In this document: positions 1 to 10,489 of the stretch, piece after piece
Layout of the letters: each line of letters begins with the position of its first letter
Numbering within the stretch: the first letter of the stretch is position 1
From: Harmothoe impar
Taxonomy: Eukaryota > Annelida > Polychaeta > Phyllodocida > Polynoidae
Direction of reading: 5' to 3'
Length of the DNA: 64,000 bases
Assembly (NCBI GenBank): GCA_947462335.1
Contig: OX381717.1
Span: forward strand, 20,761,166 to 20,825,165
The notes under the pieces: model-generated
The model's database searches: none
The model's input: the letters and a program-made list of their open reading frames with translations, nothing else
Told to the model about the DNA's origin: nothing
Position numbers and translations under genes: made by a program

Positions 1-442
1 TAATAAAGTAATTTGTTTATTGTAGCCCCTCCTTTTTGGCCTCAATCAGGATCTCATAAGCTGCCTGGACAAGGGTAGGAGTGAAGCAAATGTAGCCAAG
101 GTCTTGAGGTTGTACCTAATTTGTCCAGCTTCTGCCCTCACAACACCACTTTAAACAGCCAAAATGATAACAAAGGGATTACTTTTATACTAAGCCTAAG
201 CAAATTTCTGAAAGAGATGAAAAGTTAAGCAATAAAAAAGAGAACATGGTAATTCATGCAACAATCACTACATATCTTGTTGTCCATTTGAAAACAATAA
301 TCATACCCTCTACTTTATTTATATCCTGATTTCAAACATTAAATTTTTAACTTAAAATCTTATTGGGAATTGTACTTAAGACCTAAGTAGTAGGCAATGC
401 AAAAAGTGGTCATCTATGAATTGAAATAAAACGTACCAGCAG
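1..442. other. non-genic, nothing recognised
   Basis: AT-rich sequence with no convincing open frame, RNA gene or internal repeat. Confidence 0.6.
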
Positions 443-844
443 TAAAGCATGTCTCACTTCACTCAGGATCCTGACAGAGCTCAACTGTGGCACAGGATCT
501 CTCATAACAATGCACAGTCAGGAGTTCAGGTTAAATAAAGGTGTTGGAATTCAAGGGGAAAACAAACAACATTTGAAGAAGGTTGAAAAACATTCTGAAA
601 TTGTCCGTTTTTTCCTTGTGCTTAAGCTGTGAACAATCAAAGGATTTTGTTTTGTCAGAGATTAGGCATATTTGGGTTGCTTCCCAAAAAGGTTGTTTTC
701 CATGGGAAGAATATTGTTCGAATTCAGCTACATGAACAACAGCTGAAATTACCGGAAATTAGCCATGAGGTTCCAGAGAAAAAGGAAGAGGATATTATTT
801 CCCTTGTTTCACAGTATCTGGCATAATATGAAGACTTATTGATT
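443..844 (+). repeat. dispersed repeat family A, copy 1
   Basis: This segment is clearly similar to 49,541-49,870, starting with TAAAGCATGTCTCACTTCAC and ending near ATATGAAGACTTATTGAT. Copy 1 carries about 70 bp absent from copy 2, within a 65-codon open frame (629-826). Because the frame is not kept in the second copy I read this as a repeat and not a gene. Confidence 0.7.
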
Positions 845-1344
845 GAATGAACTTACAATACTTGGATACTTTGACAGATTGCCCAATCACATGTATTTCA
901 CTGAACCCCGTCTTTTGTTGCTTCTCCATCTAAAATTCATGATTACTAGCAAGGCAATTCAGTTCTCTGCATTATTTTGTTGTTTTTTCTTCAGCTTAAT
1001 CAAAACTCTATGTATAACACTGACCTCAACTGCCAGTCTTTTATGAAAGCTTTCAGGAATAAAATACATTTTTGTCTCCAAAATGTTTTCACACTAATAA
1101 AAGGGAAAGTACCTTCGAATAAAAGTACAGGTAAAAAGCATGGAATCATTCTTCTTAAGCAATCACCTCTCATTTCTAACTATAAACGTACATTGAAGTC
1201 AAAGTCACATACATATAAGGCACAACATAATAATGGATCAGCACATTTTTTTCTTAATCATTTTATAGCAGCGTAATCAATTAGGAATAGGAACATTATA
1301 ATGTATTACTGGATATGTTTACAAGTTAAGTGATCGAAAGTTAG
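845..1344. other. non-genic, nothing recognised
   Basis: AT-rich. Short open frames overlap in different phases with no recognisable domain. Confidence 0.5.
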
Positions 1345-1525
1345 GTCGGATTTTTTTAAAATTTTTCTTTTAACATGAATGTATTAGCCAAATTTCTTAA
1401 GCACTCAATAATTGACAAAAAAAAAAAGGTAAAATTGCTAAAATTTATTGAAAAACGTATGGTCGGCCCTGTTTTGAAAGGGTCGGTCAGGTGACCTGCA
1501 TCAAACTTTCTCTTTTTTTTGCCTC
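1345..1525 (+). repeat. dispersed repeat family G, copy 1
   Basis: A tract with GGTCGGCCCTGTT followed by AGGGTCGGTCAGGTGACCTG recurs at about 29,480-29,685. Both copies are preceded by A-rich sequence with AAAATT motifs. GC-rich core in an AT-rich setting. Confidence 0.55.
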
Positions 1526-1589
1526 AGTGAGCACTGCTGAGATTAAGATTACTATTCAACTGGCTACACGGTAAGCTCATTAACACCTC

Positions 1590-1860
1590 CTCAGATTACT
1601 CACAGCACCATTGCCAGCAGATTGGAAGAATGGAATTAGTGCCTGGTAAGCAGCACAGTTTGGCATTCATGCCTAGTAGTCCAGCCTTTATTGTCAATTC
1701 TTCTGGATATATGACTACTACTTCTCCTCTATTGTCCATTGACTCTGTACGGTTTAGTGCCACTATAGGAGGTACTAAAGGCAAGATCACTGCAACTAAG
1801 AGGTCTCATATGGTCCTACTGAGAAACACCTCCTTAATTCTTGGATTTTCTCCTATTTAG
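1590..1860 (+). repeat. dispersed repeat family C, copy 1
   Basis: Shares blocks such as TTGTCAATTCTTCTGGATA and CACTATAGGAGGTACTA with 18,170-18,440, 24,190-24,500 and, inverted, 48,105-48,260. The open frame here (1,630-1,860) is not conserved between copies. Confidence 0.6.
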
Positions 1861-2590
1861 GGCGTCGTCTTCAAGGCATGTTTTTTTTCATATAGGACTA
1901 AATAAACAACCATTTTGAAGGTGTCTTTTTTATCAAACAAAGTGGCGAAGGTAAGATTTTACCATAATTCCGTTTCCCCTCCTTTTTACCAACAGTCTCA
2001 CTGCCACAAATCTAGACATTTTGATTATTTTCTACATTTCGTCAATAAGCCAGCCTTTTTAACTCCAGCCTCATTCTTAGTTGTTCATTGACTGCCTTGT
2101 GGTGTAATCTTCACAGATGATATCCTCTATCACACTTTAAATCTTGCTTAATGTCATTTATCGCCACATGAGATGAACCTTCGCTAGATTATTTCTGCAC
2201 GACAGCCTATTTATAGAAGTCTACAGTAGAAAGGAGGATTTGATTTCTGCCCGAGCTGAGCTGTCCCTGATATCAATTTTTTCTACAAAGTCTGTTATAA
2301 GGTTAAAAGTTAGAGCCCTCTGCGGAGTGTGGTACCCATAGTTAAAAAATTAATGCAAAGATACAGAAGTGCATACTATATCATATCTTCCTACATATCA
2401 AACATCTTAATGCTAATAATAATCCTATCCCTAAGAGGTGGTGACAGTTGATTGTAACATTGTATCAAGCCGGGTGAACAAAGGATATAGAAATGCAGTC
2501 TACACATCAAATTCTTTAATATCAGATAGTTAAAGTTGTCTTACAAGTAGGTATACAGTTTAATTCTGCTATTATGATGGGGTGCTAGGT
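1861..2590. other. non-genic, nothing recognised
   Basis: AT-rich with no supported feature. Confidence 0.5.
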
Positions 2591-2746
2591 AAATTCTGAG
2601 ACAGATGGTAGGAGGAATGTAGAGCACCCATCCATCTATATTCAGGTCTCTCTTCCTATTCACTCTAGGTGCATGTCCAGTGCTACTTCAAATTTGCACA
2701 AAGTGACAAGGGAGCCATCTGGTGCCTGTCCCCTTAACTACACGAA
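2591..2746 (+). repeat. dispersed repeat family B, copy 1
   Basis: Strongly similar to 10,331-10,489. Shared blocks include ATCCATCTATATTCA, GGTGCATGTCCAGTG and GAGCCATCTGGTGCCTGTCC. Confidence 0.75.
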
Positions 2747-4289
2747 CATCCCCACCTCTCATTGGGACCATCTTTGAGCACAGGTGGTGGGCAGACTAGG
2801 AGGGGCCAGAGCAGCAAAACTGTAATATTATACTGTATAGGTAAGCCTGGTACATAATAGACTCTGAGAATGGTGTGTTGCAGGAACATGCATGAGGAGT
2901 TCCACACATATATTCGCAACATACTTTTGAGATCAACACACGTTTGGTGAAGAGTGTGTAGTGTGTTACACCAAAATGTGTGTTAAAAGTGGGTGCAGAA
3001 AAGTGTGTTGATAAGTGTGTAAACGTAACACACTGTTTGTAGCGTGTATTATTGCCATTGCATGAATCTGGTATCATAGCAATGAGGGAAATGGGGAGGG
3101 GCGGTGCAAGGTTAAGACGTCAGTAAGAATATCATAAATGTGTCTATCTACCTAGCCTTGTGCAATCATGATGATTTATGGACCTTTATGGCACACTTAA
3201 AGGATCGATTCACATAGCTGCACATTAATGCATCACCCTTTGATGTGTTTCGGATGATTTCTGTGAGTCTAAACCCGGGAGCAGAACTTTTCTCTTAGAC
3301 AATGTGGCCCAGGGTAGGAACTAGTATGAGTTCAGGGTGTCAGAATTGAAGCAGCATTCATCCTTAATATGAAAGTGCTGACACAGCATAATGGAGTAAA
3401 AAGCTGAAGCTTTGCATGAGTCAACTTCTGTCTCCGCATGATAAGGCAACAAGCAGACCATGACAAAAGTTGAGCTGATCTTAGTGCCCCTCAAGACATT
3501 CAGAAGTATTCCCTTTGCACAACTAGAAAGCTGAGATTCTTGACAGAAATTGGCACCCAGTTTAAAGTGGCATGGTCCGATGATAAGGGCTCAAAATCGA
3601 TTTTGTTAAAAATGAACAAAAATGTTCAATATGGCCATACTACATCTCCTACCTATTTTATTCAACATTATTCCCCATAATTTAGCTTAGAATTCAGTCA
3701 ATTGTCAGTTTTATGCTCAATTTAAGACTTTTGAGGTGCACGCTATAATTCCCCCATTGACAATACACTGTAAAATGCTGTACCTCGGCCATGTTGGACC
3801 CTCTAAATGGACTCCTTTTGGCTATAGATGACATTGTAGTATTCCCTATCCTCCAAATATGATATTGTACTAACATTTGGATCACATTATGATGCATTAA
3901 TGTACTTTGCGATCCTTAAAGGGTTAAAAAGTTAGCCAGAGAGGACATGTATGGACTTACTCTGTAACTGTTTTTAGCAGGTTTAGGTAGTTAGTTTAAA
4001 AGGACCTCATTTTCTGCTCCTGGTCACATCACCGAGCCTGGACTGGACGTCAGAGAACCGGCCATTACTGATGACATTTAAGGCTTCCTAGAAAAGACCC
4101 GGTATAGTCACATCTCAGTGATGTCATGTCAGGTGATGTCTGCCAGGATGGTGAGGAGTAAAATGAGACAATACTAGTATTGAATGATATATGTAAATTT
4201 AACATGCTATTTGAAGAGCACTTGGTGCAAGATATCGTGTACTGCTGAGAAGAGTGATGAAATAAGTTGCAAACAATAAGATCAGTATA
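2747..4289. other. non-genic, GTGTGT-rich patch only
   Basis: About 2,935-3,045 is rich in GTGTGT/ACACAC words. A CTCF-like string, ACCAGGGGGCGTGCC, lies just beyond at 4,368-4,382. No gene is supported. Confidence 0.45.
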
Positions 4290-4740
4290 AGGAATGAGCG
4301 GCCAGTAACAGTGAAGCGAGAAAGGACGAGCTTTGGCAATTTAGAGAAGTGGTACATATGTTATGACCAGGGGGCGTGCCATACAGGAAGAGGGTGGCTA
4401 ACAGGGGGCACCTCAACACACTAATGATGTCATGATTGAAATCAAGAACGGATTGAATCGTTCTTCTGTCAAATGAGAGGAAACAAAGTAGATAGTTGCA
4501 AAAAAAAAGTCCTCATTTTCTATAATGCCGATGATTAAAAAATAACAGGTTATAAAACTGACATTGGCACACGTTTTATAGAGCACCTGTGCGGTTGAAA
4601 GACATTTTAAATACCTTAATTGGTCTTTGTTTTCTTGGAGAGTTATTGAACATGCACAACCACATGGTTAGAGTTGATGATCTTTTTTCAGTTGAAAGTT
4701 CTGTAAATTATCATTAATAAGGAAATCACTGCTCAAGGGA
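4290..4740 (+). repeat. dispersed repeat family J, copy 1
   Basis: Diverged but co-linear with 15,215-15,655. Shared landmarks are GAGGAAACAAAGT, a TAATG..AATAACAG block, AATTGGTCTTTGTTTT and ATTGAACATGCA. Confidence 0.6.
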
Positions 4741-6020
4741 GTCATGTGAAGTTAAACACATATTTTGACATGTCATGTATCATGCCACAAAATTAAAATA
4801 AGAAGTGGTTTTGCAACAACAAATTAGAATATTGGTTGTCTTCCAATTTGCCTTGAAATAGTTGTGCTGCAATGTGTCCAATGATCACTTTTCATTGTCT
4901 GAGAGTTATTTTTATGGGTATAATTGTTTCCTTCACTATCAATAATGGACGGGCAATGCCCCATCTAAACCATTTTCCTGATGTCATAGAATCTGTTGGA
5001 ATGGTTTCATCAGCTTGTCTAGGTGTGCCGGTCAGGTCATCAATAGTTCCACTGTACACCCCTGACAAACATCAAAGAAAATGGTTACTTAACTGCCATA
5101 TTATTTAGCCTCAATTAGCCTTCGCTTCACTTAAAGGTATGAACTCAGCTACATCTTTAAATAAGATGCGTAGTACTTACTCCAAGTAATATAAAGAGAT
5201 GTATCCAACTCAATATCTTTACATTGCAGGTTTACAAGTTGCAGTAGCACACAACTCATACTGATATATGGAGGGAAGGTGTAAGGTATTTTGTCTTTGC
5301 TGTGCACATATATCTGACAATCATGCTAAATACCTATTCAATTAGTAAGCCTGAGTGCTATTTTGGTAGATACTGTATTTAACATGAATGAAACAGGCTC
5401 ATAGATGTTAAATTTTATTGTAAAATACAGCAGGACTACACAGAATATTCCATTGTTGATGAAAGAAGATTCTCTATTTGGAACATTTAGAGCCTGAATA
5501 GCTGTGTTTTGACCAAACTGGTCTTCAGTCCATGCATCATCGGGTACAAACTTTGTGATGATTTGAACTTAGTTTTTAGATATCGACCATCCTTCACAGC
5601 CCATACACAAGCACCTTGTCATATACTACTCTCTAGGGATATCAGATTAGGACATAATCTCCCACTTTCTCCCACTGAAGGGCAAACAGCTCTCAGCCTC
5701 AATAGGACCGTAGCTGAGCTAGTCAGGTTTGGTGCTCACTGGGGACACACAAAAGATGTACCTAAATCTCATAAGTCTACTTCATCTGCAATAAGCCAAT
5801 ATCAGCCCTGGTGGGTGGTGTTTTTTTATGCCGAAGTGGTGGCGTAGCCACCTGGTGGTGCCGCCAGGCACCACCAGAACGAGGTATATGATGTTTGCAC
5901 TTTGCCAGAAGTCAGAACGGGCGCCGCCATCTTGGATTGTGCCGCCATCTTGGATTAAGGTGTCACAACACAAATTTATGCTATGTGATAACAATAATAT
6001 AAATCAACCTTTGATAGTTC
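4741..6020. other. non-genic, GC-rich palindromic patch near 5,835-5,955
   Basis: Mostly AT-rich. Near 5,835-5,880 lies an imperfect inverted repeat of GGTGGCG / CGCCAGGCACCACC words. It is followed by a tandem pair of GCCGCCATCTTGGATT at 5,923 and 5,941. Confidence 0.5.
5923..5956 (-). promoter_or_regulatory. tandem YY1-type motifs
   Basis: Two copies of GCCGCCATCTTGGATT separated by two bases. The reverse complement contains AAGATGGCGGC, the core recognised by YY1-family zinc-finger proteins. Any function here is inference. Confidence 0.4.
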
Positions 6021-6930
6021 CTGAGGTTGATTATAATCATACCTACTCCCCCTAATATGGACCCAAGGAATTCAATGGTTCTATTAGTTTGTTGCTTATA
6101 CAGCTGGTTGCCTAGCAACAGCTATTCTAATTGTTTATCTGCCTAGCAACACACATTTCCATGGTCCTGAGGTTGATTATTATCATACTTACCCCCCCTA
6201 ATATGGACCCAAGGAATTCAATGGTTCTATCGGTTTGTTGGTAATACAGCTGGTTGCCTAGCAACGGCTATTCTAATTGTTTATCTGCCTAGCAACACAC
6301 ATTTCCATGGTCCTGAGGTTGATTATAATCATACCTACCCCCCCTAATATGGACGCAAGGAATTCAATGGTTCTTTCGGTTTGTTGCTTATACAGCCGGT
6401 TGCCTAGCAACGGCTATTCTAATTGTTTATCTGCCTAGCAACACACATTTCTATGGTCCTGAGGTTGATTATAATCATACCTACCCCCCCTAATATGGGC
6501 CCAATGAATTCAATGGTTCTATCGGTTTGTTGGTAATACAGCTGGTTGCCTAGCGACGGCTATTCTAATTGTTTATCTGCCTAGCAACACACATTTCCAT
6601 GGTCCTGAAGTTGATTATAATCATACCTACCCCCCCTAATATGGACGCAAGGAATTCAATGGTTCTTTCGGTTTGTTGCTAATACAGCTGGTTGCCTAGC
6701 AACGGTTATTCTAATTGTTTATCCGCCTAGCAACACATATTTCCATGGTCCTAAGGTTGATTATAATCATACCTACCCCCCCTAATATGGACCCAAGGAA
6801 TTCAATGGTTCTATCACTTTGTTGCTAGTATAGCTGGTTGCCTAGCAACGGCTATTCTAATTGTTTATCTGCCATGGTCTAAAGGTTGATTATAATCCTT
6901 ACCCCTTAACATGGACCCAAGGAATTCATA
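6021..6930 (+). repeat. 146-bp tandem satellite, about 6.3 copies
   Basis: Units start with CTGAGGTTGATTATAATC or variants at 6,021, 6,167, 6,313, 6,459, 6,605, 6,751 and 6,879. The spacing is exactly 146 bp five times, then 128 bp after an 18-bp deletion. Each full unit carries GTTGCCTAGCAAC (6,107, 6,253, 6,399, 6,545 with one change, 6,691, 6,837) and a second half-site, GCCTAGCAACAC. No open frame spans the array. Confidence 0.95.
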
Positions 6931-7058
6931 GGAAATGCCATATTTGAAGTAATATCATCCTTCCCCCTGATAACCCCTTCCCAGCCCTGCGTTTTTGGTG
7001 TCTTGAATGGGTTCCCTTCAAACATACCAGCCATGTAGACATTATGTTTCTTCGGATG

Positions 7059-7131
7059 CAAGAATTGCGGTTGTTGCCGCGTATAAAAATGCCTGAGGCA
7101 TTTTTTTACGCGGCAACAACCGCAATTCTTG
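7059..7131. repeat. 73-bp near-perfect hairpin
   Basis: The arm CAAGAATTGCGGTTGTTGCC and its continuation are matched by an inverted copy with one mismatch in about 36 bp and almost no loop (centre near 7,095, TGCCTGAGGCA). It could be a foldback MITE, a collapsed TIR pair or a small-RNA hairpin. The near-absent loop argues against a typical microRNA precursor. Confidence 0.85.
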
Positions 7132-8122
7132 TTGGCAGTGTCTCTACCTTCTAATCGAGTATCACCAGTATGCTCAGGGAACTTTCTTTATGTTGCTGCT
7201 TCTTGTAAAGACAATAATGGGCCTAGTGCTAGTGCATATTAGTATGTATTTGTATGTCCTACATTTTTCTTTTACTCTATATCATTTTTGATGAGGGTTA
7301 TGTTTGAAAAATGATAAATCATCAAAAGTCTTGTCTGTGTAAAGCCATGCAATATAGTTATGACAGTAAATTTATTACTTTTATACCTAATAATTGACAT
7401 CACACTGAGGAACCAGGGTCTATGCCTTTAAGATATCTGCGAGCAGAACCCCGGTGATGGTTCCTTTATCATCAGTTCTCATCAAGAAATGCATTCACCA
7501 GAGCACCCCTTAGTTTCAAAGAAACATGGAAAACAAGATCTGCCCCCTGCTGTTTCTCATGACCTAAGGGTGAAGGGTGTCAGCAATATTGGGGATGTAC
7601 CAGACCATTATGATTATATGGAAACAGTCCGTCATGGTCAGTCCTCTGTTTTTAGTTTGTAACAGTACATTGTTAGTTAGTCCTATGGTCTCACTTTAGC
7701 AGTCTTTTTAACAGTACTAGGAACTGTAAAAGCTACATACTTTAACCATTTACTGATGAAATTGAGTTAAGATGTGCTATGCCTTTTGTGTCCATGATGC
7801 ATAATAGCCAGTGCTGCATCCATGCATAATGCCAACCTGATGTAGTAGTGATAGACTTCAGATTCATCTGTCCCTAGTTTTCAAGTTAATCTTCATCCCT
7901 GTGTTGCTACACATAATTCTAAAAAGGTTAATCTTAAGTCAAGGTGTTCAACTCGAGTGTTAGGCCAATATACCTCACCACCATCAGCAATGTATTTGTT
8001 TTAGTGCACTGCCCCTTCAAGAAGACTGTGGATATGCTGTGCCAAGGTATTTTAGGAGGAAAATGGGTTATCAGTGTGTTTGCAGCATTCAGACTCCCTA
8101 ATGACCACTAGGCTCAATGTCC
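7132..8122. other. non-genic, nothing recognised
   Basis: AT-rich with no supported feature. Confidence 0.5.
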
Positions 8123-8565
8123 TGTAGCTGGTCTAGACTACGGTGACTCTTATTAAAGAACAACAACCAGACACAGCACGATTAGGATTTAATATACGTC
8201 AACTTTATCTTTATTAGCGGTCAAGTATTATCTCTGAGGTAGCCGTCAGTTACATCAGGTATCAGAACATGCCTTTTTATGGAGAGCAGTCCACCTTATA
8301 TACAGTCTGTGGCAGTCACATGACTATACCAGCAGACCCACTAAGTGTTGGTGGTTATGTAATATGTTAGGTAACCCTTAATGAAGATTTATCGTTGATA
8401 ACATCGATAACCTCGGTATACAATTGTATATGATAAACAAAGGTATATGTAACCAACCGTGTGTACTCATTAAGGAATAAATGAACATGTTATGAATGAT
8501 AATAGAACAGTCTTATGTTCAATCATATCAATCACATTGATAGGGAAGCCGTGACAGTCACAACA
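8123..8565 (-). mobile_element. possible solo LTR
   Basis: Runs from TGTAG to CAACA on the plus strand. On the minus strand it has a TATATAAGG box near 8,300 and an AATAAAG signal about 90 bp downstream near 8,208, the order expected of an LTR. No target duplication is visible, so the boundaries and the call are tentative. Confidence 0.3.
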
Positions 8566-9934
8566 CGGGAACCGCCCAGACTTAGTTAGATGAGATGGAT
8601 TTATGTTACTTAGTTAGACTGAGGTTTACGATGGCAATCTACACCTTTCAGTGAGATTGTGATCATTTTGTGTATACTGGTAGAAGCAGTTTCTTCATGT
8701 ACTATTGCTTAAATATGTTAGTCTAATGTAAAGTAACATTCTCATGTTTATCAGGAATATGCCAATTCCAAAAACTCCCTTAGTTAATGGGAGAACTCGA
8801 TATATACTCTTACTAATAGTGATATGTACACAACTTCAAATCTATGCTTAGTCAGAATGCAAGACTTATGTAATTCTAGGTACACACTTACAACACACAT
8901 AATAACAACGAAAACAATTTGCTGTCATGCTTTCTACTTTATTCTGTAATTAATATAGTACATATCATTGATAAATCTTGAATGTAATGTTAAGAAACAA
9001 CTGTGTTATTATTTTATCACCCAGGGCTGTCCACCCAATATTGTACCCGAAAAACATTTATGATCAGTCTCAATAAAAGCACTTGAACTTAAATTTGAAC
9101 TTGAATTTGAAATAGATATACAAATAACATAGCAGTCACAGCTGCCCATGACACTGCCATGACTCATGAGCCACTTAATCTGACGACAGCCGTTTTGGAT
9201 TTGTTCTTTTACTTGGCGCACAGAAAGGTTTTATTGACATTTTAGAAGTTTTCGTGACTGATACTCTCCATTGGCAATTGAGTTTGCAGTTACATGTTGG
9301 GAACTGGCTGAGGGAAAACAGATAAAATAGAGGAATCTGCAATTGGAACACATATCTCTGTATCTGGCGGATAAAATATCTATATAAAACAAGATTGTAT
9401 TTACATGAAGGAATATTGAAACAACATGGATATAGGCAAAGAGCGAAGAAAATCAGATTCACAAATTTAGCTTCTCCCATACCAGTGTAACAGTTATGCC
9501 ATGAAAATGAGGACTGTCTATGTGTTACTCTCCAGGAGTAATCAGCTGACTTTGATTGCAGCAAAAAGCAATCAAAACACTGGGACTGAGAGATCTGCTT
9601 ACTGACTCCTTTCGTATCCATAGTAAAGCTTCCCCATGTCTGTTTATTCTTCTTTTTCTATATAGTACGTCAGACCCTTGTAATCTCATATTAGTCTCTC
9701 GTTGTTCACAAATTGCCATAATGGTGCAATCATCCTAGATAACAACCTCTATCAAACTTGAATAAGTCCTGTTGAATGTCACTGGCTCTGTGTAAGTTGA
9801 ATCCTAACTAGAAATATCCTCACAGCTGTTTTTTTTAATTACACAATGGACAGGTGCTGTACATTTCATTACGATGAGCATGACTCAAAATTGTCTGTTA
9901 TTTTGCAATGTCTGCAAAATTAATATTAGAGAAA
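8566..9934. other. non-genic, nothing recognised
   Basis: AT-rich. A 148-codon minus-strand open frame (9,175-9,621) has no recognisable domain and biased, Cys/Phe-rich composition. I do not call it a gene. Confidence 0.5.
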
Positions 9935-9942
9935 GAGTGAGA

Positions 9943-9976
<34 letters not shown>

Positions 9977-10020
9977 CAGAGACAGAGACAGAGACAGAGA
10001 CAGAGAGAGGGAGAGAGATG
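9935..10020 (+). repeat. GT/GA/GACAGA microsatellite
   Basis: Short runs of GTGTGT, GAGAGA and GACAGA follow each other, then GGGAGAGAGATGGG. A simple repeat. Confidence 0.9.
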
Positions 10021-10330
10021 GGAGGCAAAACAGGGGAGGAGGGAGGGCATGAACTTGTCCCAGAGAGGTAGGGGCAGACCAGGGAAATAATTGATTGAAG
10101 CAGGTCACAACACCTACAAAATAATCTAAATTTGCTTAAATGAACCAAAATGTTATATGACATATTTCGTATATTTATGGTCAAGTTATAAGCACTTTTA
10201 TCAGTAGCAGTGTGATATTACATTTCTTGAAAATTTAAAGTAAATTCATATCCCAGGGCAAGCTGCAAACGACCTTGCAATAACCTTTCCGGTATATCCA
10301 AGTAAACGTAAGTATGCTAAAATTGAGTGT

Positions 10331-10489
10331 AAACTCTGAGAGGGATGGCAAAGGGGTGAGTAGAGCACCGATCCATCTATATTCAAGTCTCTTCTCCTAT
10401 CCACTTGAGGTGCATGTCCAGTGTCAATTTGCATAAAGTGACAGCGGAGCCATCTGGTGCCTGTCCCCTTAAATACACTAATATGGCCA
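10331..10489 (+). repeat. dispersed repeat family B, copy 2
   Basis: Second copy of the element at 2,591-2,746 in the same orientation, with small indels. Confidence 0.75.

Noticed and set aside
629..826. 65-codon open frame in repeat A
   Set aside because: The other copy of the repeat lacks about half of it, so the frame is not conserved.
6021..6930. CRISPR-like array
   Set aside because: The whole 146-bp unit repeats with no unique spacers. It is a satellite in a eukaryotic setting.
9175..9621. 148-codon minus-strand open frame
   Set aside because: Cys/Phe/Ser-rich, no recognised domain, no conserved neighbour, and within the length expected by chance in 64 kb.
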